NCBI GenBank assembly: GCA_030549175.1
Contig: JAUKUA010000001.1
Location: 1,302,001-1,366,000 of the forward strand
Length of the DNA stretch: 64,000 nucleotides
Source of the DNA: Lasiosphaeris hirsuta
Taxonomy: Eukaryota > Ascomycota > Sordariomycetes > Sordariales > Lasiosphaeriaceae
Direction of reading: 5' to 3'
Part shown: positions 43,770-55,831 of the stretch, one piece after another
Layout: each line of letters starts with the position of its first letter
Numbering within the stretch: the first letter of the stretch is position 1
Position numbers and translations under genes: made by a program
The notes under the pieces: model-generated
Databases searched by the model: none
Seen by the model: only the letters and a program-made list of their open reading frames with translations
Told to the model about the DNA's origin: nothing

Positions 43770-44980
43770 CCCTTCAAGGCAACTGAAGAGGCCTGAGCTC
43801 GTTGCGTAACGAGCACCAGGAATACGTAATACGCAACTTGGATACGGGATACGCGTATCAATTGGCCGTCGAAATCATGATGTGTACGCAGAACGCATTG
43901 CATGTCTGCCATCTGCACGGGAGCTCTGGGCGCAGATGAAGAGGGTCACATCGCACCGAAGCACCTCGGCCATTGCCGCTCGCTGCTCCTCAGCTGCCCC
44001 CGGGGACTCGGCGCGGCCTCAAAAATTGAGAACAAGAAAACAGGATCGGGCGCGGCCCGATCGCCGAACGTAGGCCCGGTACGCTTCTGACAGGGCAAAC
44101 AGCCGCCGGGGACAACACAACAGTACCTGGACAGCGCATATCGGAATTACTCAGTCTCGCAATCTATCTCAGCCGTCCTATCAGCATCAAATCACAACAT
44201 CACAGCCAAGACATGGAAATGTGGGGTATCATCCTCGGCCGACTTCTGTTTTGTGATCAACAGCTTTGACGCTCCCGATGCTACTATCCTGACGTGTGAA
44301 ACCCTCTTTTCCCAGTTAAGTTCGCCGAGTGATTCATATCCGCGCATCACCAATGGCACGACAATGGCGGAGTTTTTTGGCCCGGACTTTGGGCCGATAT
44401 GCCCCCTTCTATTATTTGGCCCAGCCTAACGCCGGACATATCTCCGGAGACATTTCCAAGATTGCAAGCACAACAGAATCCACGCCAAACCATTGTGCCG
44501 AATCGTTCTGCATGCCGAGAGAAAAGAAACCGGGAGGATTTATGCTTTGCCTGGCTACCTAGCTGCCGCCGCCACTTGTGCTATCAATACATATACTGGT
44601 ATACACTAGGTGTAGCTGAGGTAGTATGGCAGTCTGACATGGTGGCATATATGTGGAATGTAGGGCCATGTACCGCCATACTAAACGGTCCCAAGCCCGA
44701 GGCTACCCACAAAACAGTCGAGGTTAGGGGGTCAGGGGACGCACAGAACTTTTCAGATGTCCCTTTTCTTGCGTGACGAATCCCCACCCTTTCGCAGTAC
44801 CGTGGAGCGAGACAGAAATGATGTGAGGGCACTCATCTGATATGTGAGCTTGTTGGTTCCGAGCAACCACTCAGCGTTGGGCGAGACGCTCCTGACGCAA
44901 CCAACCCAGCCCTGTGAAGGACTGCGAGGAATCAATCTGACCCTGCTGCTACCTCTCTGCCTGCCGCGACGGGCGACATG

Positions 44981-44997
44981 CCCCCCCCCCCCCCCCC
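44981..44997. repeat. Poly-C homopolymer (17)
   Basis: Seventeen consecutive C in intergenic DNA. Its exact length is uncertain in any assembly. Confidence 0.85.
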
Positions 44998-47376
44998 AGC
45001 CACCGTATCAAAGGGACTCGACAGCAAGCCCTTCACGAAAGCTGGGAACAGATCATGTCAACGGAAGGAATCGATCCCCGGCGGGATTCCAAAATCCGCT
45101 TGCACGGCCTGTCTTAGATCCGCCAGCGAAATACGCTGCTGATGGCTGAAATGCGTGGATCTCTGCCGTCGAACCAACAGCCCGACATATCGCTGCCCGC
45201 TGCCCTGCCCCTGAGCTATTCGTAGGATTCCATACGTTGACCTTGAAAGCCTTTCCTATGGAATACAATCCTCGGAGGCAGTTAGCGTCTGCACGCGCGC
45301 GCGTTCCATCATGGGATTGCTTTGCTAATGCCTTTTGGCATGGCCGAACAATGACGCCGGCCGTTCCAACGGACGCCCGCGGGGCCGATTCCCGTTCCGC
45401 TTTCCTTGCCAAGTTATTTTCACCCTTTTTGTCTTGGTCTGGTTCCGAGGGAGACCCGCGGCGGGATGCGATTTGGGAACAGCAATCGACTGCCACAAAC
45501 GGTGGCCCCACCAAACCCCTGACGCGATGGCAGATGAAAAAGATGGTGTTCGCAGAAGGGCCCGATCGACGCCCCGTCCCCGGCGGTAGGGCGTGCCGCG
45601 GAGGGCGGACCCATCCAGAAGTCCGAGGTTTGGCCTGAAGTCACCGAAATACCAAGCCCTTCCCCCCACCACATCTTATCCCCCAATCCCAACGGAGCAT
45701 GGCGTTTGAAGCAAGGCCCGCCCCTTGTTTTCTCTATCTTTTGTTCCTCCTTTTCCATATCGCTGCTGCGCTGAATCGCCCTAGTTCTACACTACACTAG
45801 GGCAAAATGTGACGTCGGCACGGGCATTGGACGGGGCAAACCGAAACCGAGCAAGACGAATGGAGGTACGAAATACGTAGGGTTGGGTGGCTGGGTTACC
45901 CGTAGCTGTCTCGTACCTTTTGCGACTTCTGCTATTTGTATAACAGTCCAATGACTGGCACTTGCGTAGCCCTGATCGCTATCAGGTTGTATGTGTGCAT
46001 ACATTACGGAAAGCGACCCGAGTTTCTGGGGGAGGGGGGGAGAAGTCTTGGCCTTCAGCCCACAGCCCAAAAGCAAGTCATTCCACACTGCCGTTCGCGG
46101 TAAGCGGCGAACCAGCAGGCTGGGGCGGGTGGATCCAACACACTTGCACGAATGGTATGTGTAGTGGCCACGAGGGAAAACTGCCTGATCCGTTTGTCGT
46201 TTACGGCAGGCGACGCGATGCTGCTGGCCGCGAACATTATTGTGCGCAGTAATTTGATGAATTTACGACCATGGCGGTGGCTCTGCTCTGGTCGTGAGGG
46301 GGGATGACGACGGCGTCGACGAAACATGGATTTGGGCCGCGGTTTGGCTCCTTTCTCTCGCTTTCGCTTTCAATACCAAGATACCAAGAAGTAAGCCAAG
46401 CCCGTCGTTGCTTGCCAGAGTCGGAGCGCATCAAGCCGAATGACTGGCCCTGCGGGAGGCGGAGCACACCACACAAAGAAGTCTAGCTCACTGATAATCA
46501 ATTTCCCCTTGCGTCTTCATTCGGGGGCTCAGAACGAGGACACTGTACCATACGTAGTGAGATTCGATGGTTCTAGGCTGTGTACCGTCGCACAACCGAT
46601 TCCCGATATGTTGAGATGGCCTTTTTTTCTCCTTCGCCATGTACCTATGCACCCTGATAAATGTCTCCATGTAGGAAAAGCGTCGAGTGGCAGCAAAAGC
46701 CACCAGCCACTCAGCATGCGGCTGGGCATGTGATGAATGACCCCATCAGGAAGCAGCAGGTCGGACTTTCAAGCAAGCAAAATAAGCAGCAGCAAAGATA
46801 TCACCTCGAGATGTGGGAAGGAATTGGGACATTGGAAAAAAGGTGGTATTTGGCCGAGAACTACGCAGGCAGGCTGCAATGCCAATGCGGAACTTTGCGT
46901 GATTCTCATTCCCCCTCCTCCCAGCGGCACGACTCCAACTCTGTAATCGTACACGAGTGGTCCCCGTCTCAGCCATGCGCCCTGCACCCTTCTTTTGCCC
47001 GCAATCGTTGTTGAAGAAGGGGCGAGGGAAACACTTGATTAGCCCATGATGTTTGTTGTAGACCGTGTAACAGTCCGTCTTGAAGCGAAACCTTCCCAAG
47101 TCAAGTCGTTAAACCCGGTATCCAGTAGTAGCAGCCACCCTCACCTTCCGTAAAACGCCTCGCAAAAAAGTGAACAAACACAACCCCGGACGAGATCGAG
47201 ACGAGAAAAGAAAACCGTAATCCTTTGTGTCGTTGACGTGCCATGGTGAGCCAAAGCTTTTGTCCCTGATACCCGATCTCTCTGATGCGCCGATGAAGCC
47301 AGCCCCCTCACCCACCGTCTGCCTGGCACCGTATTACTTGACCATGTTGGATTTTATTACTTTTCTCGTCCTCTTC

Positions 47377-48615
47377 TCAAAGGCGTAACGATTCTGCATC
47401 GTAGCCAGAATATATCATCGGATCGCCCATGCCCATCATGACCTCGGGATTCGGACACGAAAGCACGTGCGGCTTGATGGTACCGAAATTCGATTCGAGC
47501 AAGCCCTGGTTGAGCATATCCATGTCGAGGTAGGACCCGTTAGCGATAAAGGTCTGCGCTGCGGCGTTGCCGAAGTCCAAAGTCGTCGGCCTGTTGATCC
47601 ACGTAGAAAATGATGTTGGGATGGCGGGAGATTGGTGGTGACTGGGCGGCGGCGGCGGGAACCCATCCGAGGGCGTCGTCGATGCGAGATCGAAGTCGCT
47701 ATAGCTGAGGCTTTGTGGCGACATGGCCAAGGCGCTACCCTGTCCACCGCTGTGTCTGCTGAAGGCCATCTTCCGGTAGTCTTCAAAGTCCGAGTGGTCG
47801 AGCTCCGACGAGCTGGCACGGTCTGTTCGGGCGCACATCGAGTCCGTCTCGTGCCTACTGCTCCCCGTCGGGATGCCCCCCGTCTCCTTCTGCTGCTCCT
47901 CCAATTGTCGTGCCAGCTCAGCAAGTCCTGCCTCGTCTTCGGGGAAAACCGAGTGGACCGGGAGGTCCATGTCGCTATTGGGTCGTATGCAGCCGAGCTT
48001 GGATGCGATATTGTGGATTACTGGCTGGCCTCGGTCGTTGAGCTCGGGCTCCCCAAGCTCCCACGGCTGTCCACTCCGTACCATTGCGTAAAGCTTGTGC
48101 ACTGTGGCGATCAGTGCGAACTGAGTGTTTTCAAGCACCTCGGCATACCTGCAACTCATTTGTAAGCTATTGCAAAGCAAGGACAGGAGCCGGAGGAGTT
48201 TTTTTTACCCTCGGGGTAGCTGTTTGTACTCGATCTTTTTGCGAGTTCCGGCAGTGCAGACCAGTCCATCGTCCTTACACCTCTTGCAGGGAAATTCTCC
48301 ATCACACTGCCGTTTGTGTTAGTGGTAGGGTCCTATGTGGTGGGGAGGCAAGGGCAGTAGGATCGGAAGCACCTTTGTTTTCTTCATTCTACACCTCTCG
48401 CAGGCCTTCCATACTCTCTTGTGCCTCCCATCGGCTCCAGCTCCAGAATGCGAGTGAGAAGATTCTTGGGCGGGTGACCCAGGGTGGCCATGCGTACTGG
48501 CCCGCTTTGAGGTGCGATGTACCGCTTTTACCGTCTTGGAACTTGAGTGTTGCCTCTTGGGTCCGTGTGATTTATTGAGGTGGTCCTCGTTCGGTGGCGT
48601 GGGTAAACTTTCCAT
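47377..48615 (-). CDS. Zn(II)2Cys6 fungal transcription factor
   Basis: Three exons (48615-48373, 48306-48209, 48148-47377; introns of 66 and 60 nt) encode 370 residues. The binuclear zinc cluster is split by the first intron: KACERCRMKKTK then CDGEFPCKRCKDDGLVC, with spacing Cx2Cx6Cx5Cx2Cx6C (residues 72-98). A basic linker follows, then a well-formed segment (YAEVLENTQFALIATVHKLYAMV..PWELGEPELNDRGQP..LPVHSVFPEDE) that I associate with a conserved Sordariomycete regulator often annotated as Fcr1-like; I am not sure of that name. The C-terminal half is Ser/Pro-rich and disordered, a likely activation region. The large fungal_trans middle homology domain is absent. Nuclear DNA-binding role is firm; targets unknown. 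It is flanked by 6.8 kb and 5.0 kb of gene-poor sequence. Confidence 0.9.
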
Positions 48616-51600
48616 TGTGGCGGTTGTGAGTGTGAGCGTGTTTATTAAGGTAGGCTGTGTTGAGCTTCGTTGTAAGTGCCCGGGTGTGTAAGTCGGGGGC
48701 GGGCGCGCAGTGGAGGGGTTGCGTTTAGGCGGGTGTAAGTGTGTAAGTGGCAGGCGAAGCAGACCTGGGGCTACTCGAGCGAGGGGCTAGCACCGGAGGT
48801 TTAAAGGAATGCCAGAAGAAACCACGTCCGTTTGTCGTGCTTAAGAAAAGAGCGCATAAGCCGTTGCAAATGACTCGACGATTAATAATGGAGTAGGGCT
48901 GGTGAAGACAGCGGCATGGGCATGAGCAGGAACATGGGTTGTGGGAGTGGTTGCGGCGAGAGCTTGGTCCGCTGGACAAGTGCCCTTGTCTTTGTCCCCG
49001 TCCCTCGGCAGTGCCCAGTGCGCGTTGCAGGCCAGCAGTGTGGGCAGTGGGCAGTGGGCAGCGGGGGATCAATCTCTCGGGCTTCTGCGCCGCGCGCGCG
49101 CGGGTGGAATCAACGGTCGGCTTGTTCGTTATGTCCGAGTGCGGGCCAAGGAAGTTCAGAACAGTGGGGCAGAGGTCGCGTCTTGGTGTGCTTCGATCCC
49201 TAGTTCTGCGGAGACCGCTAAAGACCGCGGCAGCTGGCTGACGTCTCGATGATGGGGCAATGACCTGCAAACTGCCTGCTCTGCAAGTTCAAATCGGTGG
49301 GCGTTCTGTTCCGCGAAAGGGGCATGTATATACCTGTTGGCGACCTGGCTGGAGAGTGACGAGAACGAGGCCCAACGGAGACATCGTCTCAGGTTGTCGC
49401 CGTCTTATATCCCAGGCCCCAAGGTGGCTCCAGATGCCATGCCCGAACAGCACCTCGATGTCCAGATCGCATCGCATAGAACCCGGGGCAGTATCCGCTC
49501 GTCGTTACTCACCACCCTCCAGAACGCCTCTGCCGTCATCCTGGCGCGGTAGCAGCACCCGCGCCTGTCGACCACGTCTAGGTGCAGAGAAGCAAAGAAG
49601 CAGAGCTGAGTAACAAACATCACGGCCCTTCCTGACTGGACGACAGCCAGGGGCCTGAGTCGTCTGATAGCAAGCTGCAACGGTGGCCGCCCAGACAGCT
49701 GCCGTTTTGCTCCGCGGCGTGTAAGCACAACGCCGACCTCAGCCAAAGGCACCCTGGATTTGCCAGCGTTTAGCTCCGGCCTCTGCTCCAGGGATCCTCC
49801 TCGGAGCCAGGGATAACCAACCGTTCACTAGCCGTCCAGCTTTCTTTGGTCGCTGCCGATTCGGGAATGCGAGGGGGGTACGGGTGGGTACTTGGGGCTA
49901 CATCGGAAATCACAACAGGCCAAATCCCGACCGCCGCCCTGAGTCAGCCTTTATGCAGAAGAACTGGGCAGCAAAAGTCTCCGTGGGGCTGGCTTCCACA
50001 TGAGACCAGACGCATCTCAAGCCCCAAGCAACACAGGCACCCCCTTTCCTGAGCAGCGTCGCTGGGTGAGTCCTGTCGGAATGTCAAGCTTTGCTTTCTC
50101 GAGCCAAGTCCGCCCTATCGCATCGCATTCCGACCTCTAACACGGAATCGACGTGAGGTTGGGGATACCATTACGGTGGCAGTCAACAGCACCGCCGCAA
50201 AGAGTAACCGAAAACGCCTCGTCAGACCTGAAACCCCCACAATATTTTTTGTCAGTCTTTTCGTCAAGTTCATCCACGTTCAGCTAGCAACGCAGAAAGT
50301 TGCCAGCAAAATAAAAGTATATTAATTAGCCATAACTAGCTTCGAGCTGCTGAGACTTGACACTCCTGCGAGTACGGAGTACTCCGCACATACGCGCCCT
50401 GCGTCTGTCCAGTAACATGACAGCTGCAGATAGATGGTGTTGCTCCCTGGTCGGTGTCCTGGGCGTCTCAGCAAATTTCGAAACCGCAATAGGTAGGAAG
50501 AGAAGGCTTTAGTGACGGCATATCAAAAGTTTAATCACATGAGTTCCTGCCAAGATGGTCAGACATCCAGGAACCTCTGGTGTAGCTAATATCGTCGTTC
50601 CGACCCCCTGCCCACCTAGGTCTAACAAGGATGCCGCAGAGTGGCCATGAATCATCGCGTCGACAGCGGCCGCCAGTGAACCGTTGTCTAAGAGTTGGAG
50701 AATGCACCGTATGTATTCTAGAATATTTGCGCAACGCAAGGTATGCACAAACGAACCAATAAGAGGTTGCCGCAGTTTCAGGGCTCTTGGGACTGCAACG
50801 GTGTGTCTCACTCAGCCGTCAATATACAGAGCGGGACATCTGGCAGGCGCTCTCACGACAAAACAATCCTCTGTCCGAGGTTCACGCTGACGGCGATGAG
50901 GCGGCGATGATCGTGGTTTTCTACCCCTGATCACTCATCATAGAACCCGGGTCCCAAGGATGGCCTGTCAGTGAGTGGGTGGTGTGAAGGATATAATGTG
51001 CATTGCAGAGAGCTTCTCTTGTTCGGTCCTAAGCAGTTTCCACAGTTGTAGGTGAATACTTGTGTGCAGGGGACTGCGGTCCAAAAATTTCATTGCACAG
51101 GAAAACCCTCTTTCCTTTCTCGAGACGAAGGCAATATTGAGTCACTCTGAGTTAGACTGCTGAATTCTGACTGGGCGAATCGGATAGCTTCATATCAAGG
51201 CTGCGTTTGAGCTGTTTGTTGTCGCTTACGCCGACTGGTTCTGTGTGGTTTTTGAGCCTCACAGTGAGAGATCTTGGCACGAGTCGTTGTCTGAACTCCC
51301 GGTATCGCCTCAGTGCGCCATGGTAGCTCCAAAGTAGATCCCGAATCGGCGCTCGCTTCTCGCGATTATGCCAGAGGCCGTGTGGCACACCGAGAGCCAG
51401 CAGGCATTGATCTGCTGCTTCTAGAAGAAATCCCGGAGGGCCTGTCACGATGAAAGTGTGGGACGCCATATGGCAGCCGCATCGATGTTGGAGAGAATAG
51501 TGGGGACAAAAGTCGTTTCGCCTTGTCCAACCGAGCCAACCCACCTTGTGGATGCGATTGCCCGTCATATTCCGCAAGGATTCCTCATGGCCAACCAGGA

Positions 51601-53652
51601 CCTGCCGTTGGCCGAGCACCCGCGCCCACATTCATGTCGACAAAATAATCGTGAAGCCGCGTGAGGGGATATTAGACGCTTCTGCGTAAATCGGAGCTGT
51701 ACGGTGTATGTAAAAGGCATGTTTTGAACCTTACGTGGTACCTCCCCCGCGCAGTTGCTCAGAGACCGACTTGAGAAAACGATGAATGATCGTTAGGGTT
51801 ACACAATAAGTAGCCAAAATGTTTTCTAATTAGCGAGCTCGGTGTCGCTGCCAGGCTTGGGCCGTGCTGTTGGGTAGTTCCGGGCTGTGGTACGCCCTCA
51901 TGTGCGTCCTCGAGATGCTTGCTTGAAGCCTCAGCTGGGCTTCCAGAGACGGAAAATTCTGCGAAAACGAGGACAAGACACAATGCCGAATGGCGAGGGT
52001 CGCCGAAAGAGTTGTCAAAAAGGGCAGGCGGTGTGGAGTGGGCGGGCTTGAGACGAGGCTGAAAGGTCAAACCGCAATGGTTGTCTGCTGTACCTGCATG
52101 GACCTTGTGTATTTGCGGGGCTGAAGAGGGAGATGTCACTTCACGTTGAGCGGGTGTATTGATTCCGTTTGAAATATCGAGCTAGATTCCAACGTTTGGA
52201 ATTAGAAGACTGTGCCAAAACGTGCAAAGGCAAACGAGATCGAGCATTAAGTTGAAGTGGATTTGGCAAGCACGTCCCCTGTTTACAACTGGAAGTGACG
52301 TCACCAATGGGACACGATGTGGGGTCTAGGGCAATTGCTGCAGCTTATCTATAGGTCATTTCTCGCGCTTCGGCTTCTTCAAGTGCCAAATTCAGCAACT
52401 CGTCACCGAAAAGCAACAGCAACCTCATACAGATTACCAAGAAACCCCCTTAAATCCCCCAGTTTCCCGGCCACATTGCGGCCGCACAGTTTATCGCTCA
52501 CCCCGATATCATTCAGTCCTCAGGTTTCACAACATATTTCCGATGTCACGAATGCAACCAAGTAGTAAGGTACCATAATTTGCATTGAAGCGTCTCACCA
52601 GGATGTCCTCTTCATCATTTTCTGCCTCCTACTTCTTCAGCTACAAAATTAGTCTTTATTGTGTCTAGTATGGCGGATGGTGATTTCATTTTCGGGCATT
52701 TGGTCTTCAACAACCACGACCTTGTCTTAGCCATCCGGAATCATGGTTTGTGACGCTTCCACCTTCTCAAGAGACAGTTTCAACGCACAGCCAATTTATT
52801 CCGGGAGTAAAGCTGTGGGTGGTAACTAAGTTACTACCACTGAAGGGTTCACGCCGATTAATGCATTTCCCAGCTAATTACCGACCTTAGAAATAGACAG
52901 GACCCTATCTAGGGGTTGCCTGGTGAGGTGGCATACTTGGCAGGAGGCGTTGGCTTAGAGCGTCGAATCGCCGGCACTATATGATGGGCTATCAGTGCCC
53001 AGCGTTTGCCTCCCCAACTGGATCTTTGTGGGATTTCTCGGTTTTTCCCTTTGAAAACTTTTCCTTCCCCGCCGTCTATCAGTTTAAAATTCAGGCCGAG
53101 TTTTATTTGAGTCAAGTTGGAGAGCGATATATTCATCTTCTGAATTCTCTAGCATCTATCGAGAGACTTTGCTCGCACATATATCCTCTACTAGCCAGAG
53201 TTGTGTACCGTGTCAAGAGTGCGAAAGGGTGAATGCACGGGAATGTTGACTGGCATGGGTAACACTACCTGCTCATTCGAAAAGAACGAAACCTTTAGAG
53301 TCCCATCTCTATTTCACCTGCGAAGAGCTGCAACTCGTGATGGAATTAATGCTTTCTAATCTCGGGGTATACCGAGTAACGAGCCGTCTAGGTGAAGCAT
53401 CTCACATGGATGCAACGAGAGCGGTGCTATTGACTGATAACTGGGCACTAATTCCCAGACCCAATGGGCGGTTTACTCAACAGAAATCACACAATAAATA
53501 TGGGCTTGTCACTGACTGTTCCTACTTTATTGTACCCATTTCTCGACCCTGAAAAGAGGCTATATACCAGATATGTAACCAACCAGTTATATACCAAACT
53601 GCGGCCACTGTGAGACCTCGGGTTTCCCAAACTCTTCCGTCAAATCTGCCAC
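48616..53652. other. Gene-poor interval (5.0 kb) upstream of the Zn2Cys6 gene
   Basis: Bounded by the start of the Zn2Cys6 gene (-) and the stop of annexin (-). The left part probably contains a long regulator promoter, with a GGGCAGT-type short repeat near 49035-49065. The longest open frame (51631-51152, minus, 159 codons) has no recognisable domain and is not called. The part after about 52.5 kb is AT-rich. No RNA gene recognised. Confidence 0.4.
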
Positions 53653-55831
53653 TCATCTCCCTTTCTCGACCCGAGTCTCGATCCTCCTAGTGTCCTGCGG
53701 CATGCGGCGGATGCACAGCTCCCGACAGAAATCACCCAGCTCACCACTCGTGGCATCACCCACGGCGCTTTTCAGCTCCCTGCCGTAGTGGTCGAGGTAC
53801 TCCTTACGGACCCGGGCCATATGGTCAGCATCCCAGTGGAAGCGCACGAGGCGCGAGATGAGCAGCTCACGGCGCAGGCTATCACGCCTGGATGCCATCA
53901 GCGCGTGGTTAAGCAGGATGGCATCGCGGTAGGGCTTGTTGATGACGCCATTGAGGATGTGCGCGAGGACTTCGCCCTATTCATGAATGTGAGTGGTGCT
54001 GATGGGCAAGGGAAGGGGAGCGGCGTACCACCAGATTTCCGCTTTTGTCCAACGCCTCCTTGGCGAAGTTACCTCCGTATCTCTCCTTATACACTCTCAG
54101 CACCTCCCGAAGATGGCTATCACTGCGCTGCGTGACAATGGTGATCATCAGAGTCTCGCCCCCCTTTTCGCGCATGACAGCTCCGAGTTTTCTGACGTCT
54201 GCAAGAACGAGATCACCATTAACTTCCATCGGTCGACCATAGCTGTCCACTTCCTCCATGCGTTTCTCCTCGAGCACCATCATCACCGCCACCTTGAACT
54301 TATCCTCCTTCAGCTCAGTCTGCATGCACTGTGCCAAGCTGTCACCATACTTTTTATCACTAAAACCATCCTTGATTAACCGAATCTCGTCATTTGTCCG
54401 GCCCATAAGGGCCTCGATCAGCAACTCCCTCCGAGTCTTATCGCCATGGTACCAGAAATTCGCCCAATAGGCCTCCGACTCCCAACGGCCCAGGGCCGTG
54501 GCATAGCAGGCCTTCATGAAGCTGGGATCCTCGTCCTTGAGCCGAGCGCGGATATGCTTGGCAATATTAATGCCCTTGCTCCCCGAGCTCGTTTTGACCA
54601 GTCGTTTATACTCGACGCGCAACTCCATCATCTGCTCATGCGTCAGTCCCGGCAGGATCTCAATCAACGGATCAAGGTCCGGCGCTCGCTTCTCGCCCTT
54701 GAGCGCCTTGGCGAGCCGCGCCGCGTCGTCGACGGGGTCGTAGAAGCGCGCGCGCCGTGACCGCTTGCTGCGTTCGTCATCGGACCCGACGGGCGACAAG
54801 CCTTCGGGAATCGACATGCCGCTGGCCGTCGGAAGGAGGAGGGGCGATGGCATGGGGGAGAGCTGCTGGTACGTGCCGTGGTACGACTCGAGCAGCGGCG
54901 ACGGCGGGGCCGCCGTCAACGACATGCCCATATGGGCCGAGTGATGGCCCGTGTTCACCGTCAGGGAAGCCATACGGTTCGTCGGCGGCAGCGGCGAGGT
55001 ACCGCGCTTCATAGCCGACTTGATCGGGGGGGCGGCCGGGCTCGGGGAGCGGCCACTGGGGCGTGGAGCGATGTTGAGGTTGGTATTGGCGTATCGCGCT
55101 GGTGCCACCTCAGCGTAGTTAACTTTTTCTTCTGGCTTGTACCGCGCTGGGGCGACGTCGGCATATTCCATCTTCTCCTCTGCCCTGGCGTACTCCCACT
55201 GCGGAGGTTTAGCGTAGCCGTAGCTCGCCGGAGGCGGAGGGCCATCTCGAGGGGCCACCGTGGTGTACTTGGGCGGGCCTGGAGCCTTGCCGTATGCAAG
55301 GTCCTCATCGAGCTGGTCCTTCTTGCGCTGACGCTCGCGCTCCTTGCGCTCCTTTTCAGTATCCCTGTCCCTCTCTCGCTCTCGCTCCCTCTCCTTCTCG
55401 CGTTCCCGCAGGGAGTCCCGCGAATCCCTTGGCGAATCCCGGTCTGAGGCACCCGCTGACACCTTCCGAGCGTACTTCTGCGGCAAGTACAGGTTCGCGC
55501 GCTCACGCTCAGCTGCACCCCGCGCCCTCTCCCGGTCACGGTCGAGCTCTCTCTCTCTCTCTCTGTCCTGGTCCCGGTCCCGGTCCCGATCCCGATCCCG
55601 ATCCGGAGCCCGGTATTCATCCCGGGCCGGCCGACGGTAGTAGTCATCGTCATCGTCATCGTCAGGTGGGGCCGACGGCCACTTGGACAGACGCTCGTAC
55701 TCATAGGCGGTTGGGTCCCGGTAGGTGGCGTCGGCTGAGGTGGGGTACGGCACGGCGTCAACAACCCGGCCCGCGGCGGCAGGGGATCGGGACCGGCCGC
55801 GCCGGCCGCTGTCGTCGACTTGCAACGGCAT
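53653..55831 (-). CDS. Fungal annexin (type XIV) with long charged N-terminal region
   Basis: Two exons (55831-54029 and 53976-53653; intron of 52 nt, GTACGC..TAG, phase 0) encode about 708 residues. The C-terminal about 320 residues form annexin repeats: DDAARLAKALKGEKRAPDLDPLIEIL, HEQMMELRVEYKRLV, ELLIEALMGRTNDEIRLIKDGF, TLMITIVTQRSDSHLREVLRVYKERYGG and, after the intron, DAILLNHALMASRRDSLRRELLISRLVRFHW. Annexins bind acidic membranes with Ca2+, but canonical GxGT calcium loops are not obvious, as in other type XIV members. The N-terminal about 390 residues are disordered, with Asp/Arg and Glu/Arg dipeptide-rich stretches at residues 77-104 and 128-173 and a repeated YAxVAPARY motif. MPLQVDDSGRRGRSRSP is taken as the start; an in-frame ATG 16 codons upstream (55879) is possible. 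Confidence 0.87.
55547..55608. repeat. (CT)n and (CGGTCC/CGATCC)n microsatellites in the annexin gene
   Basis: A CT dinucleotide run is followed by repeated CCCGGT and CCCGAT hexamers. Both are in frame and encode the Glu-Arg and Asp-Arg dipeptide stretches of the annexin N-terminus. Confidence 0.8.

Larger units (their letters stand above)
40552..47376. other. Gene-poor interval (6.8 kb) between CFEM and Zn2Cys6 genes
   Basis: Convergent interval with no supported gene. It contains a short repeat of ATGCCG/GCCGAT units (about 43711-43769), a small tandem of CCAAGTAC-type 9-mers (about 43435-43465), a C17 run (44981-44997) and short G runs near 46030. Many open frames of 60-150 codons occur on both strands but overlap each other and show no family features. 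A degenerated element, long 3' UTRs or non-coding RNA remain possible. Confidence 0.45.

Noticed and set aside
45053..45514. 153-codon minus-strand open frame
   Set aside because: No family resemblance, overlaps several equally long frames in other phases, no splice or promoter support.
51152..51631. 159-codon minus-strand open frame
   Set aside because: Longest open frame in its gap, but without recognisable motif, signal or neighbour context; chance occurrence is plausible at this base composition.
52670..52755. Short coding-like stretch starting MADGDFIFGHLVF
   Set aside because: Only about 27 codons, followed by a stop and no convincing downstream exon.
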